Positions 50,080-59,930 of a stretch of DNA of 64,000 bases are shown here, piece by piece. The stretch lies in contig CALSOO010000002.1 in the NCBI GenBank assembly GCA_943787985.1, positions 215,978 to 279,977 of the forward strand, written 5' to 3'. The notes below the pieces were generated by a model, which did not search any database, was not told where the DNA came from, and was given only the letters and a program-made list of their open reading frames with translations. This DNA is from an uncultured Paracoccaceae bacterium (GTDB lineage Bacteria > Pseudomonadota > Alphaproteobacteria > Rhodobacterales > Rhodobacteraceae). Each line of letters opens with the position of its first letter. Positions within the stretch are counted from its first letter, which is position 1. The position numbers and the translations under genes were made by a program.

Positions 50080-50402
50080 AACCCGAAGACACAGGGTGCC
50101 CGCCCTTTAGCCCCCCCTGACGCAAAGAAACCTGACCTTGGGGTCAGGAATTCCTGACTTTTGCAAACTTAACATTGCATTAACCAAAGCTGCGCGTAGC
50201 ATTGCTGTTATTTAACGGCGTCTTTTTCGATACTGCTATTTTGCCAGCCCCTCGAAAACCGCCCCTTCGGGATTTTCAAAGTAATTCTTTTCAACTTCCG
50301 TTTTCGTGATGCCGCAGCGCCCATGGCCTTGCGCGCCCCTTCCCCCATTTCATCCCACATATCGCTGACGCAGCTTCAGCGCATCGCTCGTTAGGACATC
50401 CC
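50080..50402 (+). other. 323-base gap before RTX paralogue 4
   Basis: No gene is seen. Inverted sequence TTGGGGTCAGGAATTCCTGACT near 50137-50158 holds the palindrome GTCAGGAATTCCTGAC, a possible regulatory site. The promoter of paralogue 4 should be here. Confidence 0.4.
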
Positions 50403-52177
50403 ATGACCACAACCGTTATCACCTCGGACAGCATCGGCTCAGGCACACAGCTTGTGGTTACGCCAAACGGCACCACCTCGTCCTGCCCAATATCAACATC
50501 ATCGCAACTTCGGGCATTGGCGTGACGTCAGTCTCCACAACCACCGAACTTGATCTCGTGATCGCAGGCAATGTCGCCGGATCCACGGGCGGCATTCACC
50601 TGATCTCCAGCGAGTCCGAAGCAGGCAGCAAATCCGCCCATATCACCAGCACAGGCACGGTACTGGCCACCGACGCGGCCATCGAATTGGGCAGCAGCGC
50701 CACCAGCGCCACACAAGAAGTCATCAACGCAGGCAGCATCACTTCACTGGAGAATGTGGGCATCTCGGTCGGTTTCGGTGGTTTCGGCACCGTCAACAAC
50801 GCGGGCACCATCACAGGCGGTGTGGGCAGCGTCAAAATGACCAGCGTGACCAACTACCTCAACAACACAGGCACCATCACCAGCCTGTCCGCCGGACCAG
50901 CCAGCGCGAATGCAGCTGTCGCCTTTACCAGCGTCATCGGCGGCTCAGCGCAATTTAACAACTCGGGCACCATCACGGGGCAATTTTATGCACTCTTTGC
51001 GGTCCTCAGTGACGGGTTCGAGGGGACCAACAGCGGCATCCTGAATGGCAGCGTCATCATCAATTCAGGCATCTCGAGCAGTTTCACCAACACAGGCGAG
51101 ATATTCGGATTTGTCAGCATGTCCAACGGGGCCTCCGGCATATTTGAATTCGACAATTACGGGTATGTGTCGGGCAACGTGAACAGCTTTGATCAAGCGG
51201 ACATATCCAACGGCGGGATCATCGGCGGCAATGTCACCCTTGGCGGCGACGATGACGTTTACCGCGCTGTGGGCGAGGGTATTGTGGCAGGCACAGTGTC
51301 AGGCGGCGCGGGCGACGACACGATCATTGGCGGATCACAAGCAGATGTGCTGGACGGCGAATATGAAGACGACATGGTGCGCGGCATGGGCGGCGACGAT
51401 GAAATCTACGGCGGGGACGGCAACGACACGTTGCGCGGTGGGGCGGGTGAAGACACGCTTTATGGCGGTGCGGATAACGACAACATCGCGGGCAACTCTG
51501 GCGACGACATCATGACAGGTGAGGCAGGAAACGACCGGTTGCGCGGCGACGGCGGGGCCGACACGATATTTGGCGGTGCAGACAATGACCGCTTGAATGG
51601 TGGGGCGGGCGACGATGAACTGGACGGCGGGGAAGGCAATGACACCGTGCGTGCAGGCTCAGGCGCAGATAAGGTCGAGGGCGGGAACGGCGACAATGTG
51701 CTGTTTGGCGGCGACGGCAATGACGAGATCGAAAGCGGCAACGGCAACGATGCTCTGCGCGGCGACGCCGGGGATGATTACCTATTTTCCGACTTTGGCA
51801 CTGACAACCTGCGCGGCGGCAGCGGCAATGATACCATTTACGGGGGGCGCGGCGTCGATACGATGTTTGGCGGCGCAGGCGACGACGTGTTCTATTTTGA
51901 AACCGTTCTGGACGGTGTTGCCAGCGGAACAGGCGACCAGATCCGCGACTTTTCCCGTGGCGAAGACAAGATGGATATGGCTGATCTGGGCTTTGGAAAT
52001 GCGGTCACCTTTATTGGCACAGATGCCTTCGTCGCCGATGGGACCACGCAAGTCCGCTTTTTTGAAAGCGGCAACAATGTACGGGTACAAGTCGATTTTG
52101 ACGGCAGTGGCGATACGGATATGCAACTGACAGTTTACGGCATCAACACGCTGAGCGCTGACGACTTCATTTTGTAG
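50403..52177 (+). CDS. RTX-type calcium-binding secreted protein, paralogue 4 (one frameshift near its start)
   Basis: About 591 residues. The likely start is the ATG at 50403 (MTTTVITSDSIGSGTQLVV) with TTAGGACA upstream. One C is missing near 50483, after which the frame runs as LVLPNINIIATSGIGVTSVS to the end; without correction the frame opens at GTG 50522. The passenger has NAGTITGG and NTGTITSL repeats. Many nonapeptides follow (GGDGNDTLRGGAGEDTLYGG), then the module DQIRDFSRGEDKMDMADL to LSADDFIL. Calcium drives folding after type I secretion. It is the longest of four related tandem genes. Confidence 0.85.
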
Positions 52178-52189
52178 ACCACCCCAAGC

Positions 52190-52224
52190 GGGCAGGACGG
52201 ATTGCGCGCAAACCTGCCCTTTAC
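52190..52224 (+). terminator. probable terminator after RTX paralogue 4
   Basis: Arms GGGCAGG (52190-52196) and CCTGCCC (52213-52219), then TTTA. The loop of 16 bases contains GCGCGC. It lies 13 bases past the stop. Confidence 0.6.
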
Positions 52225-52274
52225 GCAAGCGTCTACAATCGCCATCATGCCCCAAAGTAAAAAGGAGACCGCTT

Positions 52275-53074
52275 ATGTCAATCTTACGTGCAGCCCTTGT
52301 GGCCACTGCCCTGCCCCTTATGGCGACCAGCGCACTTGCTGCAACTTGCGGCAACACAGGGTCTGGATTTGACGCGTGGAAAGCCGCCTTTGCCACCGAA
52401 GCGCGCAAGGCCGGTGTTAAAAAAGCGGGTCTGCAAGCCCTCGCCTCTGCCAGCTACGCTTCAAAAACCATCGCCGCGGACCGCAACCAGAAATCGTTCA
52501 AATACTCCCTCGACAAATTTATGAAGGTGCGCGGCGCGGACACGATTGTGGCCCAAGGGCGCAAACGCAAAGCCCGCAACGCAGGCTTTTTTGCCAGCCT
52601 CGAAAAACAATACGGCGTGCCTGCGGGGGTGATTCTGGCCATTCACGGCATGGAAACCGGCTTTGGCGGGTTCATGGGCGACAGCGCTGTGGTATCTGCC
52701 ATCACCACGCTCACCTATGACTGCCGCCGCTCCGACTTTTTCAAACCCCACGCCATCGGTGCATTGAAGCTCGTGGATCAAGGGGCGATCACCGCCTCGA
52801 CCAAAGGGGCAAAACACGGCGAATTGGGGCACACCCAGTTCCTGCCGGGCAACGCGCTGAAATACGGGGTCGATGCAAACGGCGACGGACGCGTGGATTT
52901 CTACAATCAAACTGATGCGCTCGCCTCGACCGCCAATTTCCTGCGCCAAAAGGGGTGGAAAAGGGCAAAGGCTATCAAGAGGGTCAAGCCAACTTTGCCG
53001 TGATCAAACAGTGGAACGCGGCGGGTGTTTACCAAAAGGCCATCGCGATCATGGGCGCGCGTATCGACGGCTAA
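52275..53074 (+). CDS. MltB-like lytic murein transglycosylase, one frameshift near its end
   Basis: About 266 residues with GGAGA before the ATG. A signal peptide (ILRAALVATALPLMATSALA) leads to an SLT_2 domain: KFMKVRGADTIVAQGRKRK, the catalytic Glu in AIHGMETGFGGFMGDSAVVSAITTLTYDCRR, and HGELGHTQFLPGNALKYGVDANGDGRVDFYN. One A is missing in an A-run at about 52963. With it, the frame continues KGYQEGQANFAVIKQWNAAGVYQ to the TAA at 53072-53074; without it, the protein stops early at 53003. It cuts peptidoglycan strands in the periplasm. Confidence 0.85.
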
Positions 53075-53090
53075 CCCTTTGTCACAAAAC

Positions 53091-53122
53091 AAAAAGGCCC
53101 GGACAATGCGCCGGGCCTTTTG
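53091..53122. terminator. bidirectional terminator
   Basis: Arms AAAAGGCCCGG and CCGGGCCTTTT with an eight-base loop, between the MltB-like gene and the convergent DUF2147 gene. Confidence 0.85.
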
Positions 53123-53140
53123 CGTTTATAGAGGGGTCAA

Positions 53141-53533
53141 TCAGTTGACACGTTTCCAAGTTCCGCCGTCACGGCAAATCGCCAGAACGCACCCTTTGAT
53201 GTTAAGGCTGTTGCCTTTGAGGGTCATTTTGGACTTGTAGGTTTTGTCACGGTCGGGTGAGTACACTTTGCCTCCCCCATACGCACCGCCACCTTCGGCG
53301 GTCATGTCCCAGATGATTTTGCGACCCTGATTGGCAGACTTGAATACTTTGCCCGCAGAATCAAAAGACTTCACCAAAGTGCCGCAAATTTTCGAGCCAC
53401 AGCTGGTGACGTTGATGTGGCCATAGTTTCCATTGTCGTCTTTGACGGTTTGCCACATCCCGTGCACAGGATCAGCCATCGCCGCCCCCGTCAGTGTGAC
53501 CACCATCGCTGCTGCTGTTAGAAAATGTTTCAT
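53141..53533 (-). CDS. DUF2147-type exported protein
   Basis: 130 residues from the ATG at 53533. A signal peptide (MKHFLTAAAMVVTLTGAAMA) is followed by the DUF2147 pattern: DPVHGMWQTVKDDNGNYGHINVTSCGSKICGTLVKSF, KIIWDMTAEGGGAYGGGKVYSPDRDKTYKSKMTLKGNSLNIKGCV and an ending GTWKRV. Four Cys could form two disulfides. It is a lipocalin-like β-barrel of unknown role in the periplasm. It is a single gene, convergent with the MltB-like gene. Confidence 0.8.
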   Translation of the reverse strand: MKHFLTAAAMVVTLTGAAMADPVHGMWQTVKDDNGNYGHINVTSCGSKICGTLVKSFDSAGKVFKSANQGRKIIWDMTAEGGGAYGGGKVYSPDRDKTYKSKMTLKGNSLNIKGCVLAICRDGGTWKRVN

Positions 53534-53661
53534 GAGTGCGCTCCCTTTTGCCTTAACAAACCCGAACCTGCCCCCTTCTGGCAAGCCGTACCTTGGGTCG
53601 CATTGCAAAACCTTGAACAGCGTGCATAAAGCCGCGTAACAGTTTGCGAAAGGGCAGCGCC

Positions 53662-54381
53662 ATGATCCTATACCCCGCTATCGACCTCAAAGACGGACAA
53701 GCCGTGCGCCTGGTACACGGCGACATGGCGCAATCCACCGTCTTTAACGACGACCCCGCCGCCCAGGCCCGCGCCTTTGTCGAGGCGGGGTGCGAATGGT
53801 TGCATCTGGTCGATCTGAATGGCGCATTTGCAGGAGAGCCTGTGAACGCAGCCCCGGTCGAGGCCATTTTGAAGTCCTGCAAGGTGCCTGCCCAACTGGG
53901 TGGCGGCATCCGCGATATTGCGACCATCGAGCGGTGGCTTGATAAAGGGTTGGCGCGCGTCATCCTCGGCACCATTGCCGTCGAAAATCCCGATCTGGTG
54001 CGCGAAGCGGCCCGACTGTTCCCAAATCAGGTCGCCATGGGCATTGATGCGCGCAACGGGCGTGTGGCCACCAAAGGCTGGGCCGAAGAGACCGACGTGA
54101 TGGTCACCGACCTTGCCAAATCGTTCGAGGATGCAGGCGTCGCCGCCATCATCTACACGGATATCTTGCGCGACGGGGCCATGGGCGGGCCCAACATCGA
54201 GGCGACCGAAGCACTCGCGCGGGCCGTGTCGATCCCTGTTATCGCTTCTGGCGGTGTGTCCTCGATGGAGGATCTGACGCAGCTCAAAGCGACAGGCGTT
54301 ATTTCAGGTGCGATTTCGGGGCGGGCACTTTATGACGGGGCGATTGACCTCCAAGCCGCCCTTTCTACGCTCAAAGGATAA
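53662..54381 (+). CDS. hisA: phosphoribosylformimino-AICAR ribotide isomerase
   Basis: 239 residues from the ATG at 53662. It has the HisA barrel motifs [63 protein letters not shown] and [18 protein letters not shown]. The catalytic Asp residues are in AIDL and YTDI. It catalyses the fourth step of histidine synthesis and feeds HisF. It is followed after four bases by a small membrane protein gene and then hisF. Confidence 0.95.
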   Translation: MILYPAIDLKDGQAVRLVHGDMAQSTVFNDDPAAQARAFVEAGCEWLHLVDLNGAFAGEPVNAAPVEAILKSCKVPAQLGGGIRDIATIERWLDKGLARVILGTIAVENPDLVREAARLFPNQVAMGIDARNGRVATKGWAEETDVMVTDLAKSFEDAGVAAIIYTDILRDGAMGGPNIEATEALARAVSIPVIASGGVSSMEDLTQLKATGVISGAISGRALYDGAIDLQAALSTLKG

Positions 54382-54385
54382 AAAG

Positions 54386-54709
54386 ATGCTCACCGTTCTG
54401 GCCCTTCTTGCGCCCTGCATCGCGACCATTCTTCTGGCCCGTTCAGCCACAAGCATGGTCGCGAAAATGCTGCTGAGTGGAGGTGGCGTATTCTTCCTTC
54501 TGGTCATCAGTGTGATGATCGCGATCCAGCAGCAATGCACTGGTGATCTGATTACAGGGCTTGACGCATGCGCGCCTGCATTCTTGCAAAGCTTTGGCAC
54601 TGCGTTCTCCGGTCCTTTGGTGCTGGCCTTTGTCGCCTACCCCATCGTTGGGCCTGCGATCCTGCTTGCCTCTGCTTTGATGGAGTACCTCAAGCGGCGA
54701 GCGGCCTAA
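54386..54709 (+). CDS. small membrane protein between hisA and hisF
   Basis: 107 residues from the ATG at 54386, four bases after the hisA stop, with AAGGA upstream. Three hydrophobic helices are likely ([64 protein letters not shown]). No family is recognised. It is probably co-transcribed with the histidine genes, but no link to histidine synthesis can be shown. Confidence 0.65.
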   Translation: MLTVLALLAPCIATILLARSATSMVAKMLLSGGGVFFLLVISVMIAIQQQCTGDLITGLDACAPAFLQSFGTAFSGPLVLAFVAYPIVGPAILLASALMEYLKRRAA

Positions 54710-54749
54710 CACCCTTCCCTCCGTCCCTTTTTCACGGCATAACGCGCTC

Positions 54750-55516
54750 ATGTTAAAAACACGCATCATTCCTTGCCTCGACGTCGCGGACGGTCGCGTT
54801 GTCAAAGGCGTGAACTTTGTCGGTCTGCGCGATGCTGGTGACCCGGTGGATGCGGCACGGGCCTATGATGCAGCCAGGCGCGGATGAGTTGTGCTTTCTC
54901 GACATCCACGCCACGCATGAAAACCGCGGCACCATGTTTGACATGGTGCGCCGTACCGCCGAGCAGTGCTATATCCCTCTGACCGTGGGCGGCGGTGTGC
55001 GCAGCACTCAAGACGTGCGCGCGCTTTTGCTGGCCGGAGCCGACAAGGTCAGCTTTAATTCTGCCGCCGTGGCCAACCCCGATGTGGTGGCCGAGGCCGC
55101 CGATCAATTTGGCAGCCAATGCATCGTGTGCGCCATCGACGCCAAAACCGTGGCCCCCGGAAAATGGGAGCTGTTCACCCACGGCGGCCGCAAGCCCACG
55201 GGCATTGACGCAGTGGCCTTTGCCACACTGATCGCCGAACGCGGCGCGGGCGAGATTCTGCTGACCTCGATGGACCGCGATGGCACCAAAGCCGGATTTA
55301 ACCTACCGATGACCCGCGCCATTTCAGACGCGGTGAGCGTGCCGGTGATCGCCTCGGGCGGGGTCGGCAATCTGGACCATCTGGTCGAGGGCGTCACCGA
55401 GGGCGGCGCATCAGCCGTGCTGGCCGCCTCGATCTTTCACTTCGGCGAATACACGATTGCCGAGGCCAAGGCAGCATATGGCCGCAGCCGGTCTTGCCAT
55501 GAGGATTGAAACATGA
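54750..55516 (+). CDS. hisF: imidazole glycerol phosphate synthase cyclase subunit, two frameshifts
   Basis: About 254 residues if restored. It starts [23 protein letters not shown] at 54750. An extra A near 54876 breaks the frame before [20 protein letters not shown], and an extra A near 55473 replaces the ending [14 protein letters not shown]. Catalytic Asp residues are in CLDV and in [13 protein letters not shown], and [14 protein letters not shown] is intact. The corrected stop (55514-55516) overlaps the hisE start. Both breaks are single-base insertions in an essential pathway gene, so they are likely sequence errors. Confidence 0.92.
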
Positions 55517-55823
55517 CCCTAGAAGACCTTTTTGCCAGTATCGAGGTCCGCGCAACTGCCGACCCCGAAACGAGCTGGACCGCGAAGCTTATTGGCCAAA
55601 GGCCCGGAGAAATGCGCCGAAAAGTTTGGCGAAGAGGCGATTGAGGCGATCTATCGAGGCTGTGAAAGACGACAAAATGCAGCTCACATCAGAGGCGGCA
55701 GATGTGTTGTATCACTTGATGGTCATGTTGGCGGCCCGCGATGTGTCTTTGGACGATGTGGTGGCCGAGTTGGCCAAACGCCAAGGGCAATCTGGCGTCG
55801 CCGAGAAAGCCAGCCGCGCTTAA
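55513..55823 (+). CDS. hisE: phosphoribosyl-ATP pyrophosphatase, two frameshifts
   Basis: About 102 residues if restored. It starts [26 protein letters not shown] at 55513. An extra A near 55590 and an extra T near 55653 break the frame. Corrected, it reads LAKGPEKCAEKFGEEAIEAIIEAVKDDK, the EExxE-type metal-binding helix of the MazG-like fold, then LTSEAADVLYHLMVMLAARDVSLDDVVAEL. It performs the second step of histidine synthesis. It ends in a four-base convergent overlap with the desaturase gene. Confidence 0.88.
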
Positions 55824-56744
55824 GATTCAGACGGAGTGACCCGCCGCAAACCGTCTCGCTCCGGTTCCGAGCAGGGCAGTTTCACATCCCACGCAAACCC
55901 CAGCTTTTGCAGCGCCAGAATGAACCAGAACCCCAGATCGAATTGCCCCTGCTCCACGCCCAATTGGGCAGAGTGAGGAAACGCATGGTGGTTGCCGTGC
56001 CAGTTCTCTCCAAAGGTGATCAGGCCAAGCCCGCGCAAGTTGTAGCCCTGCACTGCCAGTCCTTCGATCCGCCACCCCTGGCTGCCTTTGCGATGCGCAA
56101 AGTGGCCCACCATCCAATGCCCGGCGAGAGACACGAAAATCCGCAAGCTGATCCCCCAAAGCACAAAGGCCCATCCCCCAAGCGCAAACAAAACAACCGC
56201 CAAAGGTACTTGCTGCAAGGCCCATGTCCGCTCCATCATCCTGTAGATCGGGTCACGCGCAACGCGGTCTTCAATCACGATTTGTGGGGGGGGAACGCAG
56301 GTCAAACACACAGCACATCTGCCACCACGCATCCCGCCAGAACCCTGCCGCATGAGAGGGATGGGGTGGACAATTTGCTTGCCGCTGGTGCCAGTCGCGC
56401 ATGTCGTGGGCGCGGATCATGCCCAGCGGTCCCGCCATTCCAACCAGCGTGCCCAGCCACACCAAAAGATATTCAACCATACGCGGTGTGTCAAAGCTGC
56501 GGTGGATCAACAGGCGGTGCATGCCAACAGAATGGCCCGCGCAAATGGTGACCGCGCACAAAAGCAGGAACATCAATGCCGCGTCCCACTGCGCGAAAAA
56601 CATCACCCCCACCAGTCCGGCAAGCCCATGACCAATCACCCAAACTGCTTTGAACCGGTCCACCTTGATCTGCCCGTCCATCGCTGAGGTGGCGGCGTTC
56701 GGGATGACACGGTCGCTCGCGATCAACGTCGGTTCCGGGCGCAT
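55820..56744 (-). CDS. membrane fatty acid desaturase, one frameshift
   Basis: About 308 residues. Start ATG at 56744 is uncertain, since its Shine-Dalgarno touches the codon; a GTG at 56762 is possible. Three histidine boxes of the membrane desaturase family are present: HRLLIHRSF, HDMRDWHQRQ and ENWHGNHHAFPH. They hold the di-iron centre. The frame breaks in a run of eight C at about 56288-56295; with seven C it reads VFDLRSPPQIVIEDRVARDPIY without interruption. It would introduce a double bond into an acyl chain, Δ9 by resemblance. The break is a homopolymer miscall or slippage. Confidence 0.85.
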
Positions 56745-56748
56745 CCTC

Positions 56749-57777
56749 CTACCCTTCCGCACGCGCTTTCACGTCGCGCGCCAACACATCCATCGCCAGA
56801 TACGCCGCCCCTTTGGTCGCAGGCGTAAAAAACCATGACGGCGCCAAAAGGCGGTCGTACTCCAACGCGACACTCAACTGCGTGCCAGCCGGAGTCACCT
56901 GCACCTCATAGCTAAGCCTTTGGTAGGACAGCCAGTTGGCAAACGGTGTTGTGTCGGATTTCACATCAAACACCACGCGGTTTTGCGTGCGTTCTACCAC
57001 CTGCAACGTCAAGTGCCCTGCCCCTTCGCGCCCTTGAAACGCAACCTTGCGCTGCGCGCCAAGGTCAATGCCCTCGTCAACGACCACATCAACCGGTTGG
57101 GGAAAAACACTCAGAACATTGGGCAACGCGAAGTCCGGCGACGTGGCCGTTTCCAGCGTCGCCCAGACCTGTTCAGGGCTGGCCTGCACCATGTGCGTCG
57201 CCACACTGCGATTGGCAACTCCAAAGGAATAGGCGTTTGGCACCCCCTCCACACTACACAGAGCCAAAAAGCCGGCCGTCAAAGCCAGACTGCCCATGTC
57301 AAAAAACCGCGACTTCGGGTCGTCGTCGTCAATGGTCCCCATAGCGGATCCCAATTTTGAAATCCCCTTGAAGATCAAATACACAAAAAGGGAAATCACC
57401 CCGACCACCAATGCGATAATGGCCACACAAAACACCACAACAAACACCGTTTCCATCACGTCATCCACACCGGCATTGGCGGGTTGCGGGGCAAAAATGC
57501 TGGCCATCAAGATCACGGCGGCCATGCCAACCGCAGATTGGGTGCTGCGCCAATACACCAGCTGTGAGAAACCGCGCACCGCCCCTCGGGTCACCAACAG
57601 CCAGCCCAAATGCACAGCCATGATGATCAGCAATGGGGCGATAAATTGCAGGCCCGTTTTCACATAAGGGGACTGCGACACATACCATGCGTATTGCAGC
57701 GCAAGGCCTGAAGCGACGACATGCACCAAAGGCTGGGAGAACTTCATCAGATAGGACGTGGCACGCGGCATGCTCAT
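56749..57777 (-). CDS. membrane protein with C-terminal SRPBCC domain
   Basis: 342 residues from the ATG at 57777 (GAAAGTGAG upstream). The N-terminal half has about four helices, including GLQFIAPLLIIMAVHLGWLLV, SAVGMAAVILMASIFA and VFVVVFCVAIIALVVGVISLFVYLIF. The C-terminal 150 residues form an SRPBCC/polyketide-cyclase-like domain (VATHMVQASPEQVWATLETATSPDFALPNVLSVFP then RLSYEVQVTPAGTQLSVALEYDRLLAPSWFF), which often binds lipids or hydrophobic ligands. Its stop lies five bases before the desaturase start, so the two are probably co-expressed and may share lipid work. The function is not known. Confidence 0.7.
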   Translation of the reverse strand: MSMPRATSYLMKFSQPLVHVVASGLALQYAWYVSQSPYVKTGLQFIAPLLIIMAVHLGWLLVTRGAVRGFSQLVYWRSTQSAVGMAAVILMASIFAPQPANAGVDDVMETVFVVVFCVAIIALVVGVISLFVYLIFKGISKLGSAMGTIDDDDPKSRFFDMGSLALTAGFLALCSVEGVPNAYSFGVANRSVATHMVQASPEQVWATLETATSPDFALPNVLSVFPQPVDVVVDEGIDLGAQRKVAFQGREGAGHLTLQVVERTQNRVVFDVKSDTTPFANWLSYQRLSYEVQVTPAGTQLSVALEYDRLLAPSWFFTPATKGAAYLAMDVLARDVKARAEG

Positions 57778-57834
57778 CTCACTTTCATTTGCCCACACAG
57801 TGGCTGTAAACCAGTGGCAAAGTCTAGGACGCGA

Positions 57835-58302
57835 TCACAGTTTTGAACTGATCACACCTGTGGCAAAGCCGCCCATACGCAATTCCCCGAACAGGCGCTG
57901 ATATTCGATTTTCGGGCACCGGTTCTGCACGACCTGAACGCCGCGGGCTTGGGCCACGGCAGCAGCGCCTTCATGCTCCACTCCGATTTGCATCCAGATC
58001 GTTTTGAGGTCACTAAAATGGGCCAAAGCGTCGTCTACGATGGGCGGAACCGCCTCGGAGCGGCGAAAAATATCGACCATATCCACTGGGTCCTCGATAT
58101 CGGACAAGGACGCGCGCACCGTCTCGCCGAACAACACCTCCCCTGCATGGCCCGGATTGACAGGGATCACGCGAAACCCTTTGAGGGACATGTAGCGCGC
58201 CACAAAATAGCTCGGGCGCACCGGATTCATCGAAACGCCAACCACAGCAATGCTCTTGGTGTGCGACAGAATATTTTTCAAAAAGATGTCTGTGTCATTC
58301 AT
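57835..58302 (-). CDS. CoA-binding domain protein
   Basis: 155 residues from the ATG at 58302. It is a single Rossmann-type CoA_binding_2 domain: SIAVVGVSMNPVRPSYFVARYM, GFRVIPVNPG, DMVDIFRRSEAVPPIVDDAL, IWMQIGVEHEGAA and a Cys in NRCPKIEYQRL. Such proteins bind CoA or related nucleotides, and the family has no agreed function. It lies alone downstream of a minus-strand terminator. Confidence 0.85.
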   Translation of the reverse strand: MNDTDIFLKNILSHTKSIAVVGVSMNPVRPSYFVARYMSLKGFRVIPVNPGHAGEVLFGETVRASLSDIEDPVDMVDIFRRSEAVPPIVDDALAHFSDLKTIWMQIGVEHEGAAAVAQARGVQVVQNRCPKIEYQRLFGELRMGGFATGVISSKL

Positions 58303-58329
58303 ACCCAATTCCTACACCGCATTGCGCGC

Positions 58330-58364
58330 AAAAAAAAGCGCCCGGAACCAAAAGGTTCGGGCGC
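58330..58364 (-). terminator. rho-independent terminator (minus strand)
   Basis: Hairpin GCGCCCGAACC with a four-base loop and GGTTCCGGGCGC (one bulged G), followed on the minus strand by eight T. It ends the rlmB/zinc-ribbon transcript before the CoA-binding gene. Confidence 0.85.
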
Positions 58365-58534
58365 ATAAAGTGCGGAACGAGGGACAGTCATGCACCATCG
58401 GATGTTCCAACTCCGCCTGCTATGACACTTACATATGTTGCAAAGCGCACAACAAAAGACCCTGCCGCCTGCAAATGCTAAGAAAGTTGGCCGGTCGGCA
58501 ATCTTTCGCCGAAACACCTCGGCGAAAAGCTGCT

Positions 58535-58849
58535 CTAGTCAAAAATATCTTCGACAAAGTCAAAGGCTTCCTCAACAAACTCTTTCCAAAATCCTTTGCG
58601 CTTTTTCTTACGGGGTTTTGATTTGGAATGAGACTTTGATTTGGTCACTTTCTTGGGCTTGTCGGTGCGCACGCGGCTGGGACGGACCAATTCGCGGTCC
58701 CCGCTTTTGTCCCGTGGCAACATTTTGAGATCATGCAACGGCGCGCCACAAGATCCGCAGGACAACGCATGACGCCCATTTTCCTTCAACACCAATGCCG
58801 CGCGTGCACCGCAGTAGCAGCACGTCATGATCTTTGTCGGGTAGCCCAT
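58535..58849 (-). CDS. small zinc-ribbon protein with basic linker
   Basis: 104 residues. A zinc ribbon lies near the N-terminus (CCYCGARAALVL and LSCGSCGAPL, two Cys-x-x-Cys knuckles). A very basic Lys/Ser-rich stretch follows (KKVTKSKSHSKSKPRKKKRK), ending in an acidic helix (FVEEAFDFVEDIFD). A start at 58828 is also possible. It lies eight bases after rlmB and is probably co-transcribed. It may bind nucleic acid; no family function is known to me. Confidence 0.7.
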   Translation of the reverse strand: MGYPTKIMTCCYCGARAALVLKENGRHALSCGSCGAPLHDLKMLPRDKSGDRELVRPSRVRTDKPKKVTKSKSHSKSKPRKKKRKGFWKEFVEEAFDFVEDIFD

Positions 58850-58857
58850 GTACGCTC

Positions 58858-59634
58858 CTATCGCGGCCCATGAGATGCATATAGGGCCAAGGCGGCAGCA
58901 TTTGAGACGTTGAGCGAGCCAAACCCGCCAGCTGCGTCAATGCGCACCAGCGCGTCACATGTTTCTTTGGTTTTTTCACGCAACCCCGGACCTTCGGCAC
59001 CTAACACAAGCGCCACAGGGCGATCCACGCGTCCCGCGACCGCCGCCTCGATTGTTTGTTCGGCGTCCCCGTCGAGCCCAAGGACAATATAGCCCATCCC
59101 CTGCAATGCCACGATCGCGTCCGACAAATTGCGCACCCGCAAATAGGGTTGGCGTTCCAGCGCACCACTGGCTGTTTTTGCCAATGCGCCGGTTTCTGGC
59201 GCAGAATGGTGGCGTGTCCCGATCACCGCAGATGCGCCCAACACCTCGGCAGAGCGCAGAATTGCCCCGACATTATGCGGGTCGGTCACACGGTCCAACA
59301 AAATCAGGCGCGGCGCATCCCGCCCGATGGCCACATCATCCAGACGCCCCCAATCCAACGGCTTCACTTCCAAGGCCGCACCCTGATGCACAGAGCCCGG
59401 ATCAAGTGGCGCATTGAACTTGCGCGGCTCCACCACTTCAGGCTCCATGCCAGAGGCCGCAATCGCCTCTTCCAGCTTATTCTGGGCATTCAGGGTCACA
59501 ATCAGCCGCAAACGCGTGCGTGCCGGGTTCATCAAAGCATCCCGGACAGCGTGCAAACCAAAGAGCCAAACAGTCTCGTTTGTTTGCTGCTTTTTGCCTT
59601 GTTCTTTCTCAACAACCCACTTTGGTTTTTTCAT
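58858..59634 (-). CDS. rlmB: 23S rRNA 2'-O-ribose methyltransferase RlmB (SpoU/TrmH family)
   Basis: 258 residues from the ATG at 59634 (MKKPKWVVEKEQ). An N-terminal L30e-like RNA-binding part (ETVWLFGLHAVRDALMNPARTRLRLIV) is followed by the knotted SPOUT domain: DRVTDPHNVGAILRSAEVLGA, ALVLGAEGPGLREKTKETCD and SLNVSNAAALALY. It methylates G2251 of 23S rRNA in E. coli. It diverges from tRNA-Tyr. Confidence 0.9.
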   Translation of the reverse strand: MKKPKWVVEKEQGKKQQTNETVWLFGLHAVRDALMNPARTRLRLIVTLNAQNKLEEAIAASGMEPEVVEPRKFNAPLDPGSVHQGAALEVKPLDWGRLDDVAIGRDAPRLILLDRVTDPHNVGAILRSAEVLGASAVIGTRHHSAPETGALAKTASGALERQPYLRVRNLSDAIVALQGMGYIVLGLDGDAEQTIEAAVAGRVDRPVALVLGAEGPGLREKTKETCDALVRIDAAGGFGSLNVSNAAALALYASHGPR

Positions 59635-59753
59635 AATATGCACCTTTGTCTGAACTTGCCGCCACGGATGCACTTTTCACGCAAATTCCGCCTTGACGGG
59701 CCTTTGCCTCGCTAGTATTCCGCCGACACGTCAGACGCAATGCGAATGACAGT

Positions 59754-59837
59754 GGGCGACAGGCCGCAAGGTGTGGCAGGGGACTGTAACTCCCTCGCGG
59801 AGACGCACGCCTGGTTCGATTCCAGGGTCGCCCACCA
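59754..59837 (+). tRNA. tRNA-Tyr (anticodon GUA)
   Basis: Type II tRNA with acceptor stem GGGCGAC/GTCGCCC, discriminator A and encoded CCA. Anticodon loop CTGTAAC sits between GGGGA and TCCCT. The long variable arm and T-arm CCTGGTTCGATTCCAGG are present. Its 3' end lies 93 bases before a tyrosine recombinase gene and is the probable integration site (attL/attR) of an island. Confidence 0.95.
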
Positions 59838-59896
59838 TTACTACCAAATCATTGAAATCCAATACCTTATTGAATATACTCCCTGCTAGGGGGTTC

Positions 59897-59930
59897 ATTT
59901 CTGGACACATTTTGAGGATTTCTGGACACA
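59897..59930 (+). repeat. 13-base direct repeat before the integrase
   Basis: ATTTCTGGACACA occurs at 59897-59909 and 59918-59930, a period of 21 bases (two helix turns). The second copy ends at the base before the integrase ATG, and no Shine-Dalgarno is present. It is a possible integrase or directionality factor binding site and autoregulator. Confidence 0.6.
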
